From contig JAOAAX010000001.1 in the NCBI GenBank assembly GCA_026418675.1, positions 89,423 through 153,422 on the forward strand: a DNA stretch of 64,000 bases, given 5' to 3'. Below the pieces are notes generated by a model, which did no database searches, was not told where the DNA came from, and worked only from the letters and a program-made list of their open reading frames with translations. Each line of letters opens with the position of its first letter. Position 1 is the first letter of the stretch. Origin of the DNA: Chthoniobacterales bacterium (GTDB lineage Bacteria > Verrucomicrobiota > Verrucomicrobiia > Chthoniobacterales > DYNR01). Made by a program: the position numbers and the translations under genes. This document shows, in pieces, positions 1 to 7,957 of this stretch.

Positions 1-814
1 CCCAGATGAAGGAATCTCCCCTGACGATTCAGAGAAACTTTCCAATCGCTTAAATAAAATCACTGCTACAATCCAAAAACTGCTCGACACTTCCGAAGAA
101 GGAAGAATCCTCCGAGAAGGTGCAAAAATTGCACTCTGCGGCCCACCTAATGCTGGTAAATCAAGCCTCCTCAATCGTCTCCTCGGTTTCGATAGAGCCA
201 TCGTTAGCGAACTCCCAGGAACGACCAGAGACACTATCGAGGAAGCCGCATCGCTCCACGGCATCCCATGCCTGTTCACTGACACCGCTGGGCTTCGTGA
301 AACTATAGACCCTATCGAAAAAGAAGGCGTCATCCGGGCACGTAAGGCAATCGAAAAAGCAGATCTAATTGTCGAAATTTATGATGCTTCCCATAGCACA
401 TCTCCCCCAGCATTAGAGTTTCCACCAAACATCCCTCGTATCCTTTGCGCTAATAAATGTGACCTCTTAGCAACCGACGAAAAATTCTCTCTCCCTAGCG
501 AAGCAGTCGCAATTTCATGCTTGACAGGCGAAGGAATAGCCAAACTAGTCGAGAAAATTGTCCACAATTTAAAATTCACGATTCCAGATTCAGCAAACAT
601 CCGCATCGCTATCAACGCACGCCATAAGGCATGTTTGGAACGTGCATTAGTCTCACTGAATTCCGCCATAGAAGGTCTTCGGCAAAATCTTGAACCGGAA
701 TTTGTCGCTGTAGAGCTCCACTCTGCCTTACATTCCATTGGAAATATAGTCGGCACACCCGATGCCGAAGAAATCCTCGGTGAGATCTTCTCCCAATTCT
801 GCATCGGCAAATGA
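1..814 (+). CDS. mnmE: tRNA modification GTPase MnmE (C-terminal part, cut by window edge)
   Basis: The frame is open from base 2 to the stop at 812-814, so the N-terminal tetrahydrofolate-binding domain lies outside the window. The visible part holds the inserted GTPase domain: P-loop GPPNAGKSS, switch region PGTTRD, G3 DTAG and G4 NKCD. It is followed by the helical domain and the diagnostic C-terminal end FCIGK, whose Cys is conserved in MnmE. With MnmG the family installs the 5-carboxymethylaminomethyl group on wobble U34 of some tRNAs. The stop overlaps the pyrD start by four bases (ATGA), so the two are probably cotranscribed. Confidence 0.96.
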   Translation, partial: PDEGISPDDSEKLSNRLNKITATIQKLLDTSEEGRILREGAKIALCGPPNAGKSSLLNRLLGFDRAIVSELPGTTRDTIEEAASLHGIPCLFTDTAGLRETIDPIEKEGVIRARKAIEKADLIVEIYDASHSTSPPALEFPPNIPRILCANKCDLLATDEKFSLPSEAVAISCLTGEGIAKLVEKIVHNLKFTIPDSANIRIAINARHKACLERALVSLNSAIEGLRQNLEPEFVAVELHSALHSIGNIVGTPDAEEILGEIFSQFCIGK

Positions 815-1842
815 ACTTCTACCGAGAAATTCTCCGCCCCATCCTTTTTCTTTTGCCCGCAGAAGCTGCTCACAACCTCACCCTGCAATTATTAAGATCC
901 CTTCAACCTAACTCTCGCCTCCTCAATCTCCTCTTTGGCCAGCCAATCTCCCTCCCCCTAGAATTCTGCGGGCTCCATTTCCGCAACCCTGTCGGCCTCG
1001 CCGCTGGCATGGATAAAAATGCTTCCGCCATTCCAGCTTGGGAGGCCCTAGGCTTCGGTTTTGTCGAAATCGGAACAATAACCTCTCAACCTCAAGCCGG
1101 AAATCCCAAGCCCCGTCTTTTCCGTTACCCACATAAACAAGCACTCGTAAACAGAATGGGTTTCAACAACGATGGATGCGAATTAGTCGCTAAAAGACTC
1201 CAAAAACTTTATAGCTCGAAAAAACCCAATATTCCCATCGGTATCAACATCGGAAAATTGAAATCGGTGCCGAACGCTGAAGCTCCATCCGATTATCTTA
1301 AATGTTACAAAAAACTCTACGATTATGCGGATTTTTTTGTTGTTAATGTCAGCTCACCTAACACTCCTGGCCTGCGCTCCCTCCAGTCAGCAACTGAATT
1401 GGAGCGCATCCTTGTCGCTCTCAGAAGCTGGGAAGCACCACCGAAAAAACCATTATGGGTCAAACTTTCGCCCGACCTTACTCCCGAGGATGCTTTAGCA
1501 GCAACCGAAACAGCAGCACTCTGTGGTGCCAACGCCATTGTCGCCACCAATACTACATTGGACCACGATGCCCTCTTGCCCTACGAAGACCAGGAAGGAG
1601 GGCTTAGTGGCTCGCCCCTGCGAGAAAAGGCAGTAGCTATGCTCAAACTCCTCATTCGAAATAGCAAACTTCCCGTTGTCGCTTCCGGAGGAATCATGTC
1701 ACCAGAAGATGCAGCCGAAAGAATGCGCCTAGGTGCCTCCTTAATTGAGCTCTATACAGGCTTAATTTATTCTGGCCCCTCCCTTATCCGCGAAATCCTA
1801 AATTACCGCCAAAAACCACCCTCAGAAAACAAAACTGACTAG
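811..1842 (+). CDS. pyrD: Dihydroorotate dehydrogenase (quinone), class 2
   Basis: A 343-residue protein of the usual class 2 length. It oxidises dihydroorotate to orotate in pyrimidine synthesis and passes electrons to membrane quinone. The N-terminal helix pair (about 1-45) is the membrane-associating segment specific to class 2. The FMN barrel shows GLAAGMDKN (62-70), NRMGFNNDG (114-122), the catalytic serine motif SSPNTPGLR (181-189), ATNTT, GGLSGSPLREKA and the phosphate-binding ASGGI. Serine rather than cysteine as the catalytic base supports class 2. The start overlaps the mnmE stop. carB, another pyrimidine gene, lies far away at 33282-36503. Confidence 0.97.
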   Translation: MNFYREILRPILFLLPAEAAHNLTLQLLRSLQPNSRLLNLLFGQPISLPLEFCGLHFRNPVGLAAGMDKNASAIPAWEALGFGFVEIGTITSQPQAGNPKPRLFRYPHKQALVNRMGFNNDGCELVAKRLQKLYSSKKPNIPIGINIGKLKSVPNAEAPSDYLKCYKKLYDYADFFVVNVSSPNTPGLRSLQSATELERILVALRSWEAPPKKPLWVKLSPDLTPEDALAATETAALCGANAIVATNTTLDHDALLPYEDQEGGLSGSPLREKAVAMLKLLIRNSKLPVVASGGIMSPEDAAERMRLGASLIELYTGLIYSGPSLIREILNYRQKPPSENKTD

Positions 1843-1844
1843 AT

Positions 1845-2270
1845 TCATCCCCCATCTTTTTCATCAAGAAATTTGTGGCGAAGATTAAGAGGAAGAGATC
1901 GGCAGCAAAACTTTGCCTTTTTTTTCCGCCGAACCGCAAAAAAACGGTAAACTCGATCACGAAGCCCTTTTGGGAAAAGAAAAAAAATGCTTAACAACCT
2001 CCACGGAAAGGGGAGCTGCGAAAAAATCATCAAAACAGCATCTGAATAAATGTAAAATTTCCCTGAAAAATAAACGATAATTGAGTCAGTTTTTTGAATT
2101 TCCTCTGATGCTTTAGCAAGATATTCTCTCGAAACGTCTGATTGCAAAGAGGCAAAACGTAAAACGTCTTTGCAATCCTTACTTGCAAGCCACAAACACA
2201 ACCGAGAACACAAACTACAATCCCCGTCGTAAAGCACGAGTAACAATTCTGCTTTTGAAGCAATCTTCAA
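1845..2270 (-). CDS. DCC-family thiol-disulfide oxidoreductase-like protein (DUF393)
   Basis: A 141-residue protein with the family hallmark YDGDCSLC near the N terminus (Cys18 and Cys21, a thioredoxin-like CxxC). A hydrophobic, aromatic middle segment follows (PWRLLSIFFLF), then a basic C terminus. Members of this family (YuxK/DCC1) are predicted thiol-disulfide oxidoreductases; their substrates are mostly unknown. Its start overlaps the stop of the upstream TPMT-like methyltransferase by four bases, making it the last gene of a leftward three-gene operon. Sitting with a putative ovothiol-type thiol methyltransferase makes a thiol-redox role plausible, but that is inference. Family confident, function not. 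Confidence 0.85.
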   Translation of the reverse strand: MKIASKAELLLVLYDGDCSLCSRLCLWLASKDCKDVLRFASLQSDVSREYLAKASEEIQKTDSIIVYFSGKFYIYSDAVLMIFSQLPFPWRLLSIFFLFPKGLRDRVYRFFAVRRKKKAKFCCRSLPLNLRHKFLDEKDGG

Positions 2271-2890
2271 ACTGCCTGCAAAACGGAAAACATCTCTCGA
2301 TTCTCCCTCCCAGGGAAAGTCTCATGGACCTGGCTAACCTCTAGAATCCGAAAAAAGGGGTGAGTTAGTTCAATGAAATCAGAGTAGCTGCAACCAAAAG
2401 GTGGCCCTACCTCATGGTCAGGATCAACGTAAAGGATAAACCAAACAAGCGCATCTTTTGTTAAAAGCTTCCTCAGCCCAAGGAAATAGCGCTTCCTACA
2501 CCTCGGAGGAAGCGCGCAAAAACACGTATGTTCAAAAGCAAAATCAAAAAAACCAGTAAGCTCTTCAGGCGGTTCGAGAATAGAACCTAAATAGTAGGAT
2601 TCTCCAACTGAAAGTCCTTTGGCTGCTTTCACAGCAGTGGAAGAGATCTCAAGGCCCATAACCAAAGGCGGCGGGGTTATCTTCAGAAAAGCCCTCGCAT
2701 CATGACCATAACCACAACCAGGAACTAAAACCCTGCGCACTAATGGTAAAGAATGAATACTCAGCCGACGAACCAGCTCTGGATGTGCTCTCCCCTTCTC
2801 CCACGGTGTATCACCATTTTTGTATCGGTTTTCCCAATACTTACCACACGCGGGATCGCTTATTTCCGAATCTAAGACTTCCGAATCCAT
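2267..2890 (-). CDS. TPMT-like SAM-dependent methyltransferase
   Basis: A 207-residue Rossmann methyltransferase of the thiopurine S-methyltransferase superfamily. The typical opening YWENRYKNGDTPWEKG spans about 18-33, motif I VLVPGCGYGHDA is at 54-65, the acidic ribose-binding segment GLEIS at 79-83, and the family signature EHTCFCALPP is near 120-129. GPPFGCS follows in the substrate loop. Characterised relatives methylate small thiols, halides or related nucleophiles; this substrate cannot be read from sequence. The gene overlaps its upstream neighbour (the 4-mercaptohistidine methyltransferase-like gene) by 19 bases and its downstream neighbour by four, so all three are probably translationally coupled. 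Confidence 0.88.
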   Translation of the reverse strand: MDSEVLDSEISDPACGKYWENRYKNGDTPWEKGRAHPELVRRLSIHSLPLVRRVLVPGCGYGHDARAFLKITPPPLVMGLEISSTAVKAAKGLSVGESYYLGSILEPPEELTGFFDFAFEHTCFCALPPRCRKRYFLGLRKLLTKDALVWFILYVDPDHEVGPPFGCSYSDFIELTHPFFRILEVSQVHETFPGRENREMFSVLQAV

Positions 2891-3630
2891 CTGCTCCCGT
2901 AAGCTACAACATATTGGAATTTACGCGAATGCTCCCGAATCAAAAAGGGAATCTCGATACTTTTATCTTTTATGAAATCCTTCGATAACTCCACCTCCAA
3001 TGCTTCCTTACTTGCCCCCGTATGCTCTGTCCCACCAATCCATTCCTTTTCAGACGTAAATTCCTCCATCCAGGAAAATGGAGTTGCCAACAAAAGCTGT
3101 CCGCCAACGCAAAGAAGTTCGGCTGCCTTTTTCAAAAACCGCCTTGGCTGTGGCAAACGACAAACTAAGTTCGACGCAACAAGAGCATGGAATTTACCTA
3201 ATTCCGAAGGGAGCGAACAAACATCTGCCACTAGAAACCGAACCCGCTCCGGCCTTGCTTCGGTTGGCAATGTTGCTACGAAATCAACGTAGCGATTGCC
3301 TTCAACACGAATCTTGACTCGATGTTCTCTATGAGCAGCAAGTTCCTTCGCTGCATCTATGAAACTTCGGGAAACATCAACCCCGACAACTTCATCAAAA
3401 TAAGCAGAAAGAAGAAATGATATGCCCCCCACTGCACACCCAGCATCGAGCACTCGAGAAAAACCCGACGGAATGATTGTGGGTTGTAGAAGTCGCTCAA
3501 GGAGTCGCCGAGGGTAATTACAGGCTTCGGCAGGAACTGGAAATTCCCCTATTGTTTGATCAACATTCCCATAGTGAAACAAACAATACTGACCCAAAAG
3601 CTCAGAAGACTCGTAATAGTTCCTATCCAA
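2872..3630 (-). CDS. Putative 4-mercaptohistidine N1-methyltransferase (stand-alone OvoA C-terminal type)
   Basis: A 252-residue SAM methyltransferase. The N terminus YYESSELLGQYCLFHYG, motif I LDAGCAVGG (61-69), the NLVCRLPQP segment and the distal IREHSRKFQ match the methyltransferase domain found at the C terminus of the ovothiol synthase OvoA. Here it stands alone. In ovothiol biosynthesis this domain methylates the pi nitrogen of 5-histidylcysteine-derived 4-mercaptohistidine (ovothiol numbering N1) to give ovothiol A. No OvoA sulfoxide synthase (EgtB-like) domain lies in the window, so a complete pathway is unproven. First gene of a leftward operon with two other thiol-themed genes. The assignment is by recalled family pattern, not a search. 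Confidence 0.72.
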   Translation of the reverse strand: MDRNYYESSELLGQYCLFHYGNVDQTIGEFPVPAEACNYPRRLLERLLQPTIIPSGFSRVLDAGCAVGGISFLLSAYFDEVVGVDVSRSFIDAAKELAAHREHRVKIRVEGNRYVDFVATLPTEARPERVRFLVADVCSLPSELGKFHALVASNLVCRLPQPRRFLKKAAELLCVGGQLLLATPFSWMEEFTSEKEWIGGTEHTGASKEALEVELSKDFIKDKSIEIPFLIREHSRKFQYVVAYGSRWIRKS

Positions 3631-3643
3631 AGTTTTAAGGCGA

Positions 3644-3678
3644 TTTTAAATTTTCGAAAAAATCTTTAAAATTTAAAA
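3644..3678. repeat. A/T-only inverted repeat between two leftward genes
   Basis: Arms ttttaaatttt (3644-3654) and aaaatttaaaa (3668-3678) are perfect reverse complements around a 13-base spacer. It lies in the 60-base gap between the stop of the M29-like peptidase gene and the start of the methyltransferase operon. It could be a weak transcript 3'-end hairpin or promoter-associated sequence; the low complexity also allows chance. Confidence 0.3.
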
Positions 3679-3690
3679 AAGACCTAAATG

Positions 3691-4857
3691 TCACTTTTCT
3701 AAAAGCTCCCAAATGTAATCACAGGGTTCATAATTCCGTAAAAGGGGAATTGTATTCCCTTCGCGGTGAATTCTCGCTTCGATGAGGTGAATCTCTGGAG
3801 TTTTGTGTGGTGCGAAAAGGATGTCATCATGAGTTGCATGCTGCGGCGAAGCAAATTTATCAGGAGTAAGATGACCGCCAAGGTGATCACTCCGTCCAGT
3901 GGCAACATGAATAGTCCCCAAAACCTTCTCGTCCTGGATGTCTCGCCCAGCAAAAGGCAAAATCTGAGTTCCAAAACCAAGTTCCCCTATCTCTCCGGTA
4001 ACTGGGTCAGAGGCGAGCTTTGCATTGTGCTCTGAAATAATTTCCGCATCACCCATCAACAGTTCTGCTCTCCGGATTTTCCCATCATCGACATACATCA
4101 CACCGATTGTTCCGTCTTCATAACGCATTGGGAATTGGCCCTTCGCTCCTGTTGGAACAAAGTAAATTTCCCCAGCAGGTAAATTTGCAACGTCCGGCCC
4201 ATTTAAACACAAACCATGGCTTTTCTGAGCTTCCTGTCTATTAAGTTCAAGGCGAAGCGTGAAATTCCTCCCTTGACATTGAAAATCTATTTCCACCCAA
4301 TCCGAACAAGTTAAACCCAGGCGCAATTTCTCAGCCTGAGAACTAACCTCGCGGTAATCAACTGCAAGTCCTGTTGCAAGAATTATTTCATTTAGCCCAT
4401 GAAGTGTTGCTCCCCGAAAACCAAATCTCTTTGCCGCAGCAGTAAGCGGGGCAGTTGCACTAAACGTGCTTATACAAAGAAAAATGTCATAGTGGGGATA
4501 GATCTCCTCTTCAAAACTCTTGGATTGGCCCGTTGGCGTAAAAGCATAGGAAGGCAAATCCAGATTGCTCCCACCTGTAATTTGATAAGCATAAATTTCT
4601 CCGCCTTTAAGATTCAGCTCGCTTAAAACACCATTGTGGAGCTTCGTGTAAAAATTTTCATACCCTAGCTGCTGAATCGAATATTTTGGCTTACTAAGAA
4701 ATTCAAAATTCAGAATTTCTTTCTCCGGATTTTCCAGATCAATCAATATGGCTATCCGCATTCCAGGTTGCGGATCAAATGTCGTTTTTATAAGACGCGC
4801 ACAATCAAATGCTGGAAACTCCCTCTCACTAGCAAGTTGGGCAATTTTCTTTCTCAT
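3691..4857 (-). CDS. M29-like (aminopeptidase T/PepS-related) metallopeptidase homologue
   Basis: A 388-residue protein whose layout resembles the M29 aminopeptidases (COG2309). An N-terminal nucleotide-like fold contains DPQPGMRIAILID (28-40), and the C-terminal metal domain contains NLPAGEIYFVP (Glu230), GELGFG (Glu292), GTIHVATG (His317) and THDDI (His343, Asp345). These correspond in order to the two-metal ligands known for Thermus aminopeptidase T. The family tyrosine seven residues after the HxALG histidine appears to be Asp324 here, so peptidase activity is uncertain. Divergent from the recombinase-like gene at 4983, with a 125-base shared upstream region. Family moderately sure, substrate unknown. 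Confidence 0.7.
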   Translation of the reverse strand: MRKKIAQLASEREFPAFDCARLIKTTFDPQPGMRIAILIDLENPEKEILNFEFLSKPKYSIQQLGYENFYTKLHNGVLSELNLKGGEIYAYQITGGSNLDLPSYAFTPTGQSKSFEEEIYPHYDIFLCISTFSATAPLTAAAKRFGFRGATLHGLNEIILATGLAVDYREVSSQAEKLRLGLTCSDWVEIDFQCQGRNFTLRLELNRQEAQKSHGLCLNGPDVANLPAGEIYFVPTGAKGQFPMRYEDGTIGVMYVDDGKIRRAELLMGDAEIISEHNAKLASDPVTGEIGELGFGTQILPFAGRDIQDEKVLGTIHVATGRSDHLGGHLTPDKFASPQHATHDDILFAPHKTPEIHLIEARIHREGNTIPLLRNYEPCDYIWELLEK

Positions 4858-4982
4858 TTTTTTTAATGCTCAGTTGAAAATACGGAAAAAGACTTTGGAT
4901 GTGGCAATTTTTTTTTCGCAGCCCATCAAGCTTTTTAACCCCCTAAAAAGAATTAGTTGGACCAGCGGCAATTTATTAATTT

Positions 4983-5801
4983 ATGGACAATAATATACAA
5001 TATAATATTCTGCCTACCTGTATTTTGGACAAGTTTAGCGAATGGGTCAAAAGAAAACACCCCACCTCTTGGCAACAATACAGAAACTTTGTCAGGAGGT
5101 TCCCCGCACCAGATTCTTTTCCTGATTGGCTAGAGAAACTTCCAAAATCAGAGTATTTGCACGCTAGGAAAGCAGCTAGGAAATTAAGAGATTTTCTTTT
5201 AGCCGACGGTAATTGGGAATTAGCGGAGGCCTGGGGAAAAGCATCAGGCAAACCAGTTTTTCTGACTCAACCACAGGGAACTTTGCGTCAAAGACAAACA
5301 CAGATCATGCTAACCCTTCGCGGAATAACCGGTTTACCAGCTCGGAAAATCGGCATGCTCCGCTTTGCTGACTACACTTGGTTGCGTAAAGAATACCCTT
5401 CCTGCTCCACAATACTGGATGAATGGGTAAGATTACGGGAACGTTGCCTAACTGACCCTGAGTTTTTTCGCAAGATGAGATTGCAAACATCTTGGGCTCA
5501 AAGTGAGTATTTATTTCCTAGTTCCCGTGGAGGTCCATCGCGCTTGCGAGTAACTTCAAAAAAACAACCCTACCAAACATCTCTTACGCAAATTACAAAT
5601 CGAAGCTCCCAGTCTTATGAAAAAGGCAAGTGTTACCGAACAGAGGCCATCATCTTAGATGGAGAAATTTTTTTTCTTTCTGAACTCGATCATACAAAAA
5701 AAGAAAGTCTCTTTCTTAATCCCAAAGCAGTCTTGATTGAGGCTTGGTTCCGTAAAACAGAATCGGGCTGGGAAGGTCCATTCTACGTCCCATTCGACTA
5801 A
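4983..5801 (+). CDS. Unrecognised protein with a degenerate tyrosine-recombinase-like core
   Basis: A 272-residue intact frame with no recognised full-length family. The N-terminal helical part (SEWVKRKHPTSWQQYRNF, residues 19-36) recalls the SAM-like core-binding domain of Xer/phage integrases. The segment at 112-131 (RGITGLPARKIGMLRFADY) recalls the helix carrying catalytic Arg I, and YLFPSSRGGP (176-185) recalls the strand before the HxxR box. At the Arg I position the usual TGLR reads TGLP, and no HxxR box or active-site tyrosine context follows, so recombination is unlikely. The C-terminal 60 residues look unrelated. I infer a repurposed DNA-binding fold. Start chosen at the first ATG; no strong ribosome site is visible. 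Confidence 0.6.
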   Translation: MDNNIQYNILPTCILDKFSEWVKRKHPTSWQQYRNFVRRFPAPDSFPDWLEKLPKSEYLHARKAARKLRDFLLADGNWELAEAWGKASGKPVFLTQPQGTLRQRQTQIMLTLRGITGLPARKIGMLRFADYTWLRKEYPSCSTILDEWVRLRERCLTDPEFFRKMRLQTSWAQSEYLFPSSRGGPSRLRVTSKKQPYQTSLTQITNRSSQSYEKGKCYRTEAIILDGEIFFLSELDHTKKESLFLNPKAVLIEAWFRKTESGWEGPFYVPFD

Positions 5802-5880
5802 TGTTTTGTCCGAAACTTACAAAAAGGGCTTTGCAATCAAATACCTTTGTGATGAAATTAATCCGTTTACTATCCCTCCT

Positions 5881-6693
5881 ATGCAACTCGGAAAAAACTT
5901 TATTATCGGCACTATTATTTTTTCCCTCGCTTCGGCTGTCATTGGATTCCTTAACCAAGGTAAACTTAACTCGAAATTAGAACAAATTGCCGATCTCGAA
6001 AAAAAACACCAAAGTTTAACCTCTGAGCTTGATGAAACAAAGTCTAACCTGGAAAAAACCCAAAATGAACTCCAAGCCGCCAAGTTAGCTCGCGACGACC
6101 TGCAAGCAAAACTCAATGCCTCTGAAACAAATCTTGAACAAACAAAAGCAAAAATCCCAGCCCTTGAAGAAGAAATTAAATCCCTCAAAGAAAAATTAAC
6201 TACAGCAGAAAACGACCTCCAAGCTAAAGATACTAGGATCGCTGAACTCGAAGCAGAGCGAATCGGCGCAACTCAGCATGCCTCTCCCTCTGTCAGCGAA
6301 CAAGAGCTAAACGATCTGAAAGCACAAGTAGCTGAAAAAGAAACTGTTATTGCTAAATTGCGTGAGGACCTGGCCAGTGCTCGCTCCAGAGTTGAAGACT
6401 TGCAAATTGAAATTCGCAATCGCTCGCAAAATGTCATGCGGCAGGGATTAACCGGAAAAATCCTCGCCGTTAATCAAGGCTGGAATTTCGTTGTCCTAGA
6501 CCTCGGTGACAAAAATGGAGTCATAAAAAACGCTGAAATGATTGTTAAACGCGGCTCCGAAATGATTGGAAAAGTAAGAATCACTTCTGTCGAACCATCC
6601 AATTCTATAGCAGATATAGTCGTCAATTCCGTCCCAAGAGGTTTAACTATCCAACCAGGCGACACTGTCATCTATTCGTCCGAAACGAATTAA
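5881..6693 (+). CDS. Membrane-anchored coiled-coil protein with C-terminal beta domain
   Basis: A 270-residue protein if started at the ATG at 5881, which places a hydrophobic anchor (about 4-24) first; an open frame upstream would only add residues overlapping the preceding gene. Residues about 30-180 form a long Lys/Glu/Leu-rich coiled coil with repeats resembling LEKT and LEEEI. The C-terminal 80 residues (GKILAVNQGWNFVVLDLGD onward, with a PGD turn near the end) form a compact beta-rich domain. It resembles the FlgT C-terminal or MreC-like barrel seen in many envelope proteins of this group. Probably an envelope structural or scaffold protein; function unknown. A small lipoprotein gene follows 37 bases later. 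Confidence 0.75.
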   Translation: MQLGKNFIIGTIIFSLASAVIGFLNQGKLNSKLEQIADLEKKHQSLTSELDETKSNLEKTQNELQAAKLARDDLQAKLNASETNLEQTKAKIPALEEEIKSLKEKLTTAENDLQAKDTRIAELEAERIGATQHASPSVSEQELNDLKAQVAEKETVIAKLREDLASARSRVEDLQIEIRNRSQNVMRQGLTGKILAVNQGWNFVVLDLGDKNGVIKNAEMIVKRGSEMIGKVRITSVEPSNSIADIVVNSVPRGLTIQPGDTVIYSSETN

Positions 6694-6730
6694 TTTTTCA
6701 TAAAAAATACCTTTTGAAAAATTAGATTTC

Positions 6731-6934
6731 ATGCTCCATTTTTACTTTCATCCGTTAAGCATCATTTCTTTAATCCTTGTTTCAATCTTTTTAACTCTAA
6801 GCGGCTGCGAAACTACAGATTTATCCTATAAAGGAAGCCATCGAGAGAGTTCCATTCCATGGAATCGTCCTGCTAGTTGGGAGGGTGCACCCTTCCTAGG
6901 TGGAGCACCCGCCGCAGGAACCATCAATCGCTAA
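6731..6934 (+). CDS. Small lipoprotein
   Basis: A 67-residue protein with a hydrophobic signal segment and a lipobox ending LTLSGC (Cys26), so a mature lipoprotein of about 42 residues. The mature part contains SIPWNRPASWEG and a glycine/proline-rich tail. I recall short lipoproteins with this IPW-RP-WEG motif recurring in Verrucomicrobia, but no function is known. It directly follows the coiled-coil envelope protein on the same strand, suggesting a joint envelope role. Short length lowers the certainty, but the lipobox and motif make it a real gene. Confidence 0.75.
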   Translation: MLHFYFHPLSIISLILVSIFLTLSGCETTDLSYKGSHRESSIPWNRPASWEGAPFLGGAPAAGTINR

Positions 6935-7003
6935 AATTTTCCTCTCTTAAAAGAGAACTTTCCTCGAATGAAACGAGGCAATTTTCCGTAAGGCGCATTC
7001 CTG

Positions 7004-7945
7004 GTGCAATTTTACCGGCGAGTCCTATTCATACGAGGCGGTGCAATCGGTGATTTCCTCCTTACCCTCCCAACAATCCACTCATTCCGGGACACTTTTC
7101 CTGAAGCCCATGTCGAAATTGTTGGCACCCGAAGCATCATAGAGTTAGCCCACCAACGCTTCTATGCCGAAGCTGTCAAACCGATTGATTACCGACCTAT
7201 GGCTTCTTTTTTTGGAAGAAAAACGGAATTGTGCCAGGACCTTTGCAAATATTTTGCTTCATTTGACCTTATTATCAGTTACTTATTCGACCCAGATGGT
7301 ATTTTTTTGGAAAACCTTAAGCAAGCTGGAGCTAAAAAAGTGATCAATGGACCTTGGAAGCCAAATGAGTCATCTCATGCAATACTCCAGCTTGCAAAGC
7401 CTCTATCAGAATTAGGGGCAGAAATTAAAGATATTACTATCCGTATTTATCCTACCCCTGCTGATCTCGAAGCGGCAACCTCTCATTTGCCGGTTTTACG
7501 AAATAAGGAGAAATGTATCGTGATTCATCCCGGTAGTGGAGCAGAGAGAAAAAATTGGCCAATTGAGAGTTGGGCAATTCTCTCTGAAAGATTACTAAAC
7601 GCTGGCTGGAAGCTTATCTTCACAGGTGGAGAAGCAGACCACAAAAAACTTGACTATTTATCGGACAAGTTAGCTAAAACGGAAAAAATTTTTTTTCTTA
7701 AAAACCAACCTCTACCTGTCGTTGCTGGTGCACTAAAACTCGCCGGTAATTATCTTGGACACGACACAGGAATTTCCCATCTTGCTGCAGGTGCTGGCTG
7801 TAAAAGCATTTTATTTTTTGGACCAACAAATCCTGAGGTATGGGCACCACCAAACACGGGAACAAGAATCCTGCGCCCAGCATCTGGTAATCTACATGAC
7901 TTGGACATTGAAGAAGTTTGGAGTTCTGTTTTGCAGTGGTATTAA
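7004..7945 (+). CDS. Glycosyltransferase family 9 (heptosyltransferase-like)
   Basis: A 313-residue protein starting at GTG (7004); the nearby ATG at 6968 runs into a stop after seven codons. The N terminus VLFIRGGAIGDFLLTLPTI is the typical GT9 opening. The second half carries VIHPGSGAERKNWP and the nucleotide-sugar binding segment HDTGISHLAAGAG, followed by FFGPTNPEVWAP. GT9 enzymes add heptose or related sugars during lipopolysaccharide core assembly at the cytoplasmic face. The exact sugar is unknown. The ruvC frame begins straight after its stop, so it belongs to the rightward run ending with exoD. Confidence 0.9.
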   Translation: MQFYRRVLFIRGGAIGDFLLTLPTIHSFRDTFPEAHVEIVGTRSIIELAHQRFYAEAVKPIDYRPMASFFGRKTELCQDLCKYFASFDLIISYLFDPDGIFLENLKQAGAKKVINGPWKPNESSHAILQLAKPLSELGAEIKDITIRIYPTPADLEAATSHLPVLRNKEKCIVIHPGSGAERKNWPIESWAILSERLLNAGWKLIFTGGEADHKKLDYLSDKLAKTEKIFFLKNQPLPVVAGALKLAGNYLGHDTGISHLAAGAGCKSILFFGPTNPEVWAPPNTGTRILRPASGNLHDLDIEEVWSSVLQWY

Positions 7946-7957
7946 GTGAAGAATTCT

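Noticed and set aside
4931..4950. Inverted repeat cttttta/taaaaag in the gap before the recombinase-like gene
   Set aside because: Seven-base A/T-rich arms in an A/T-rich divergent gap; too likely by chance and with no directional T-run to call a terminator.
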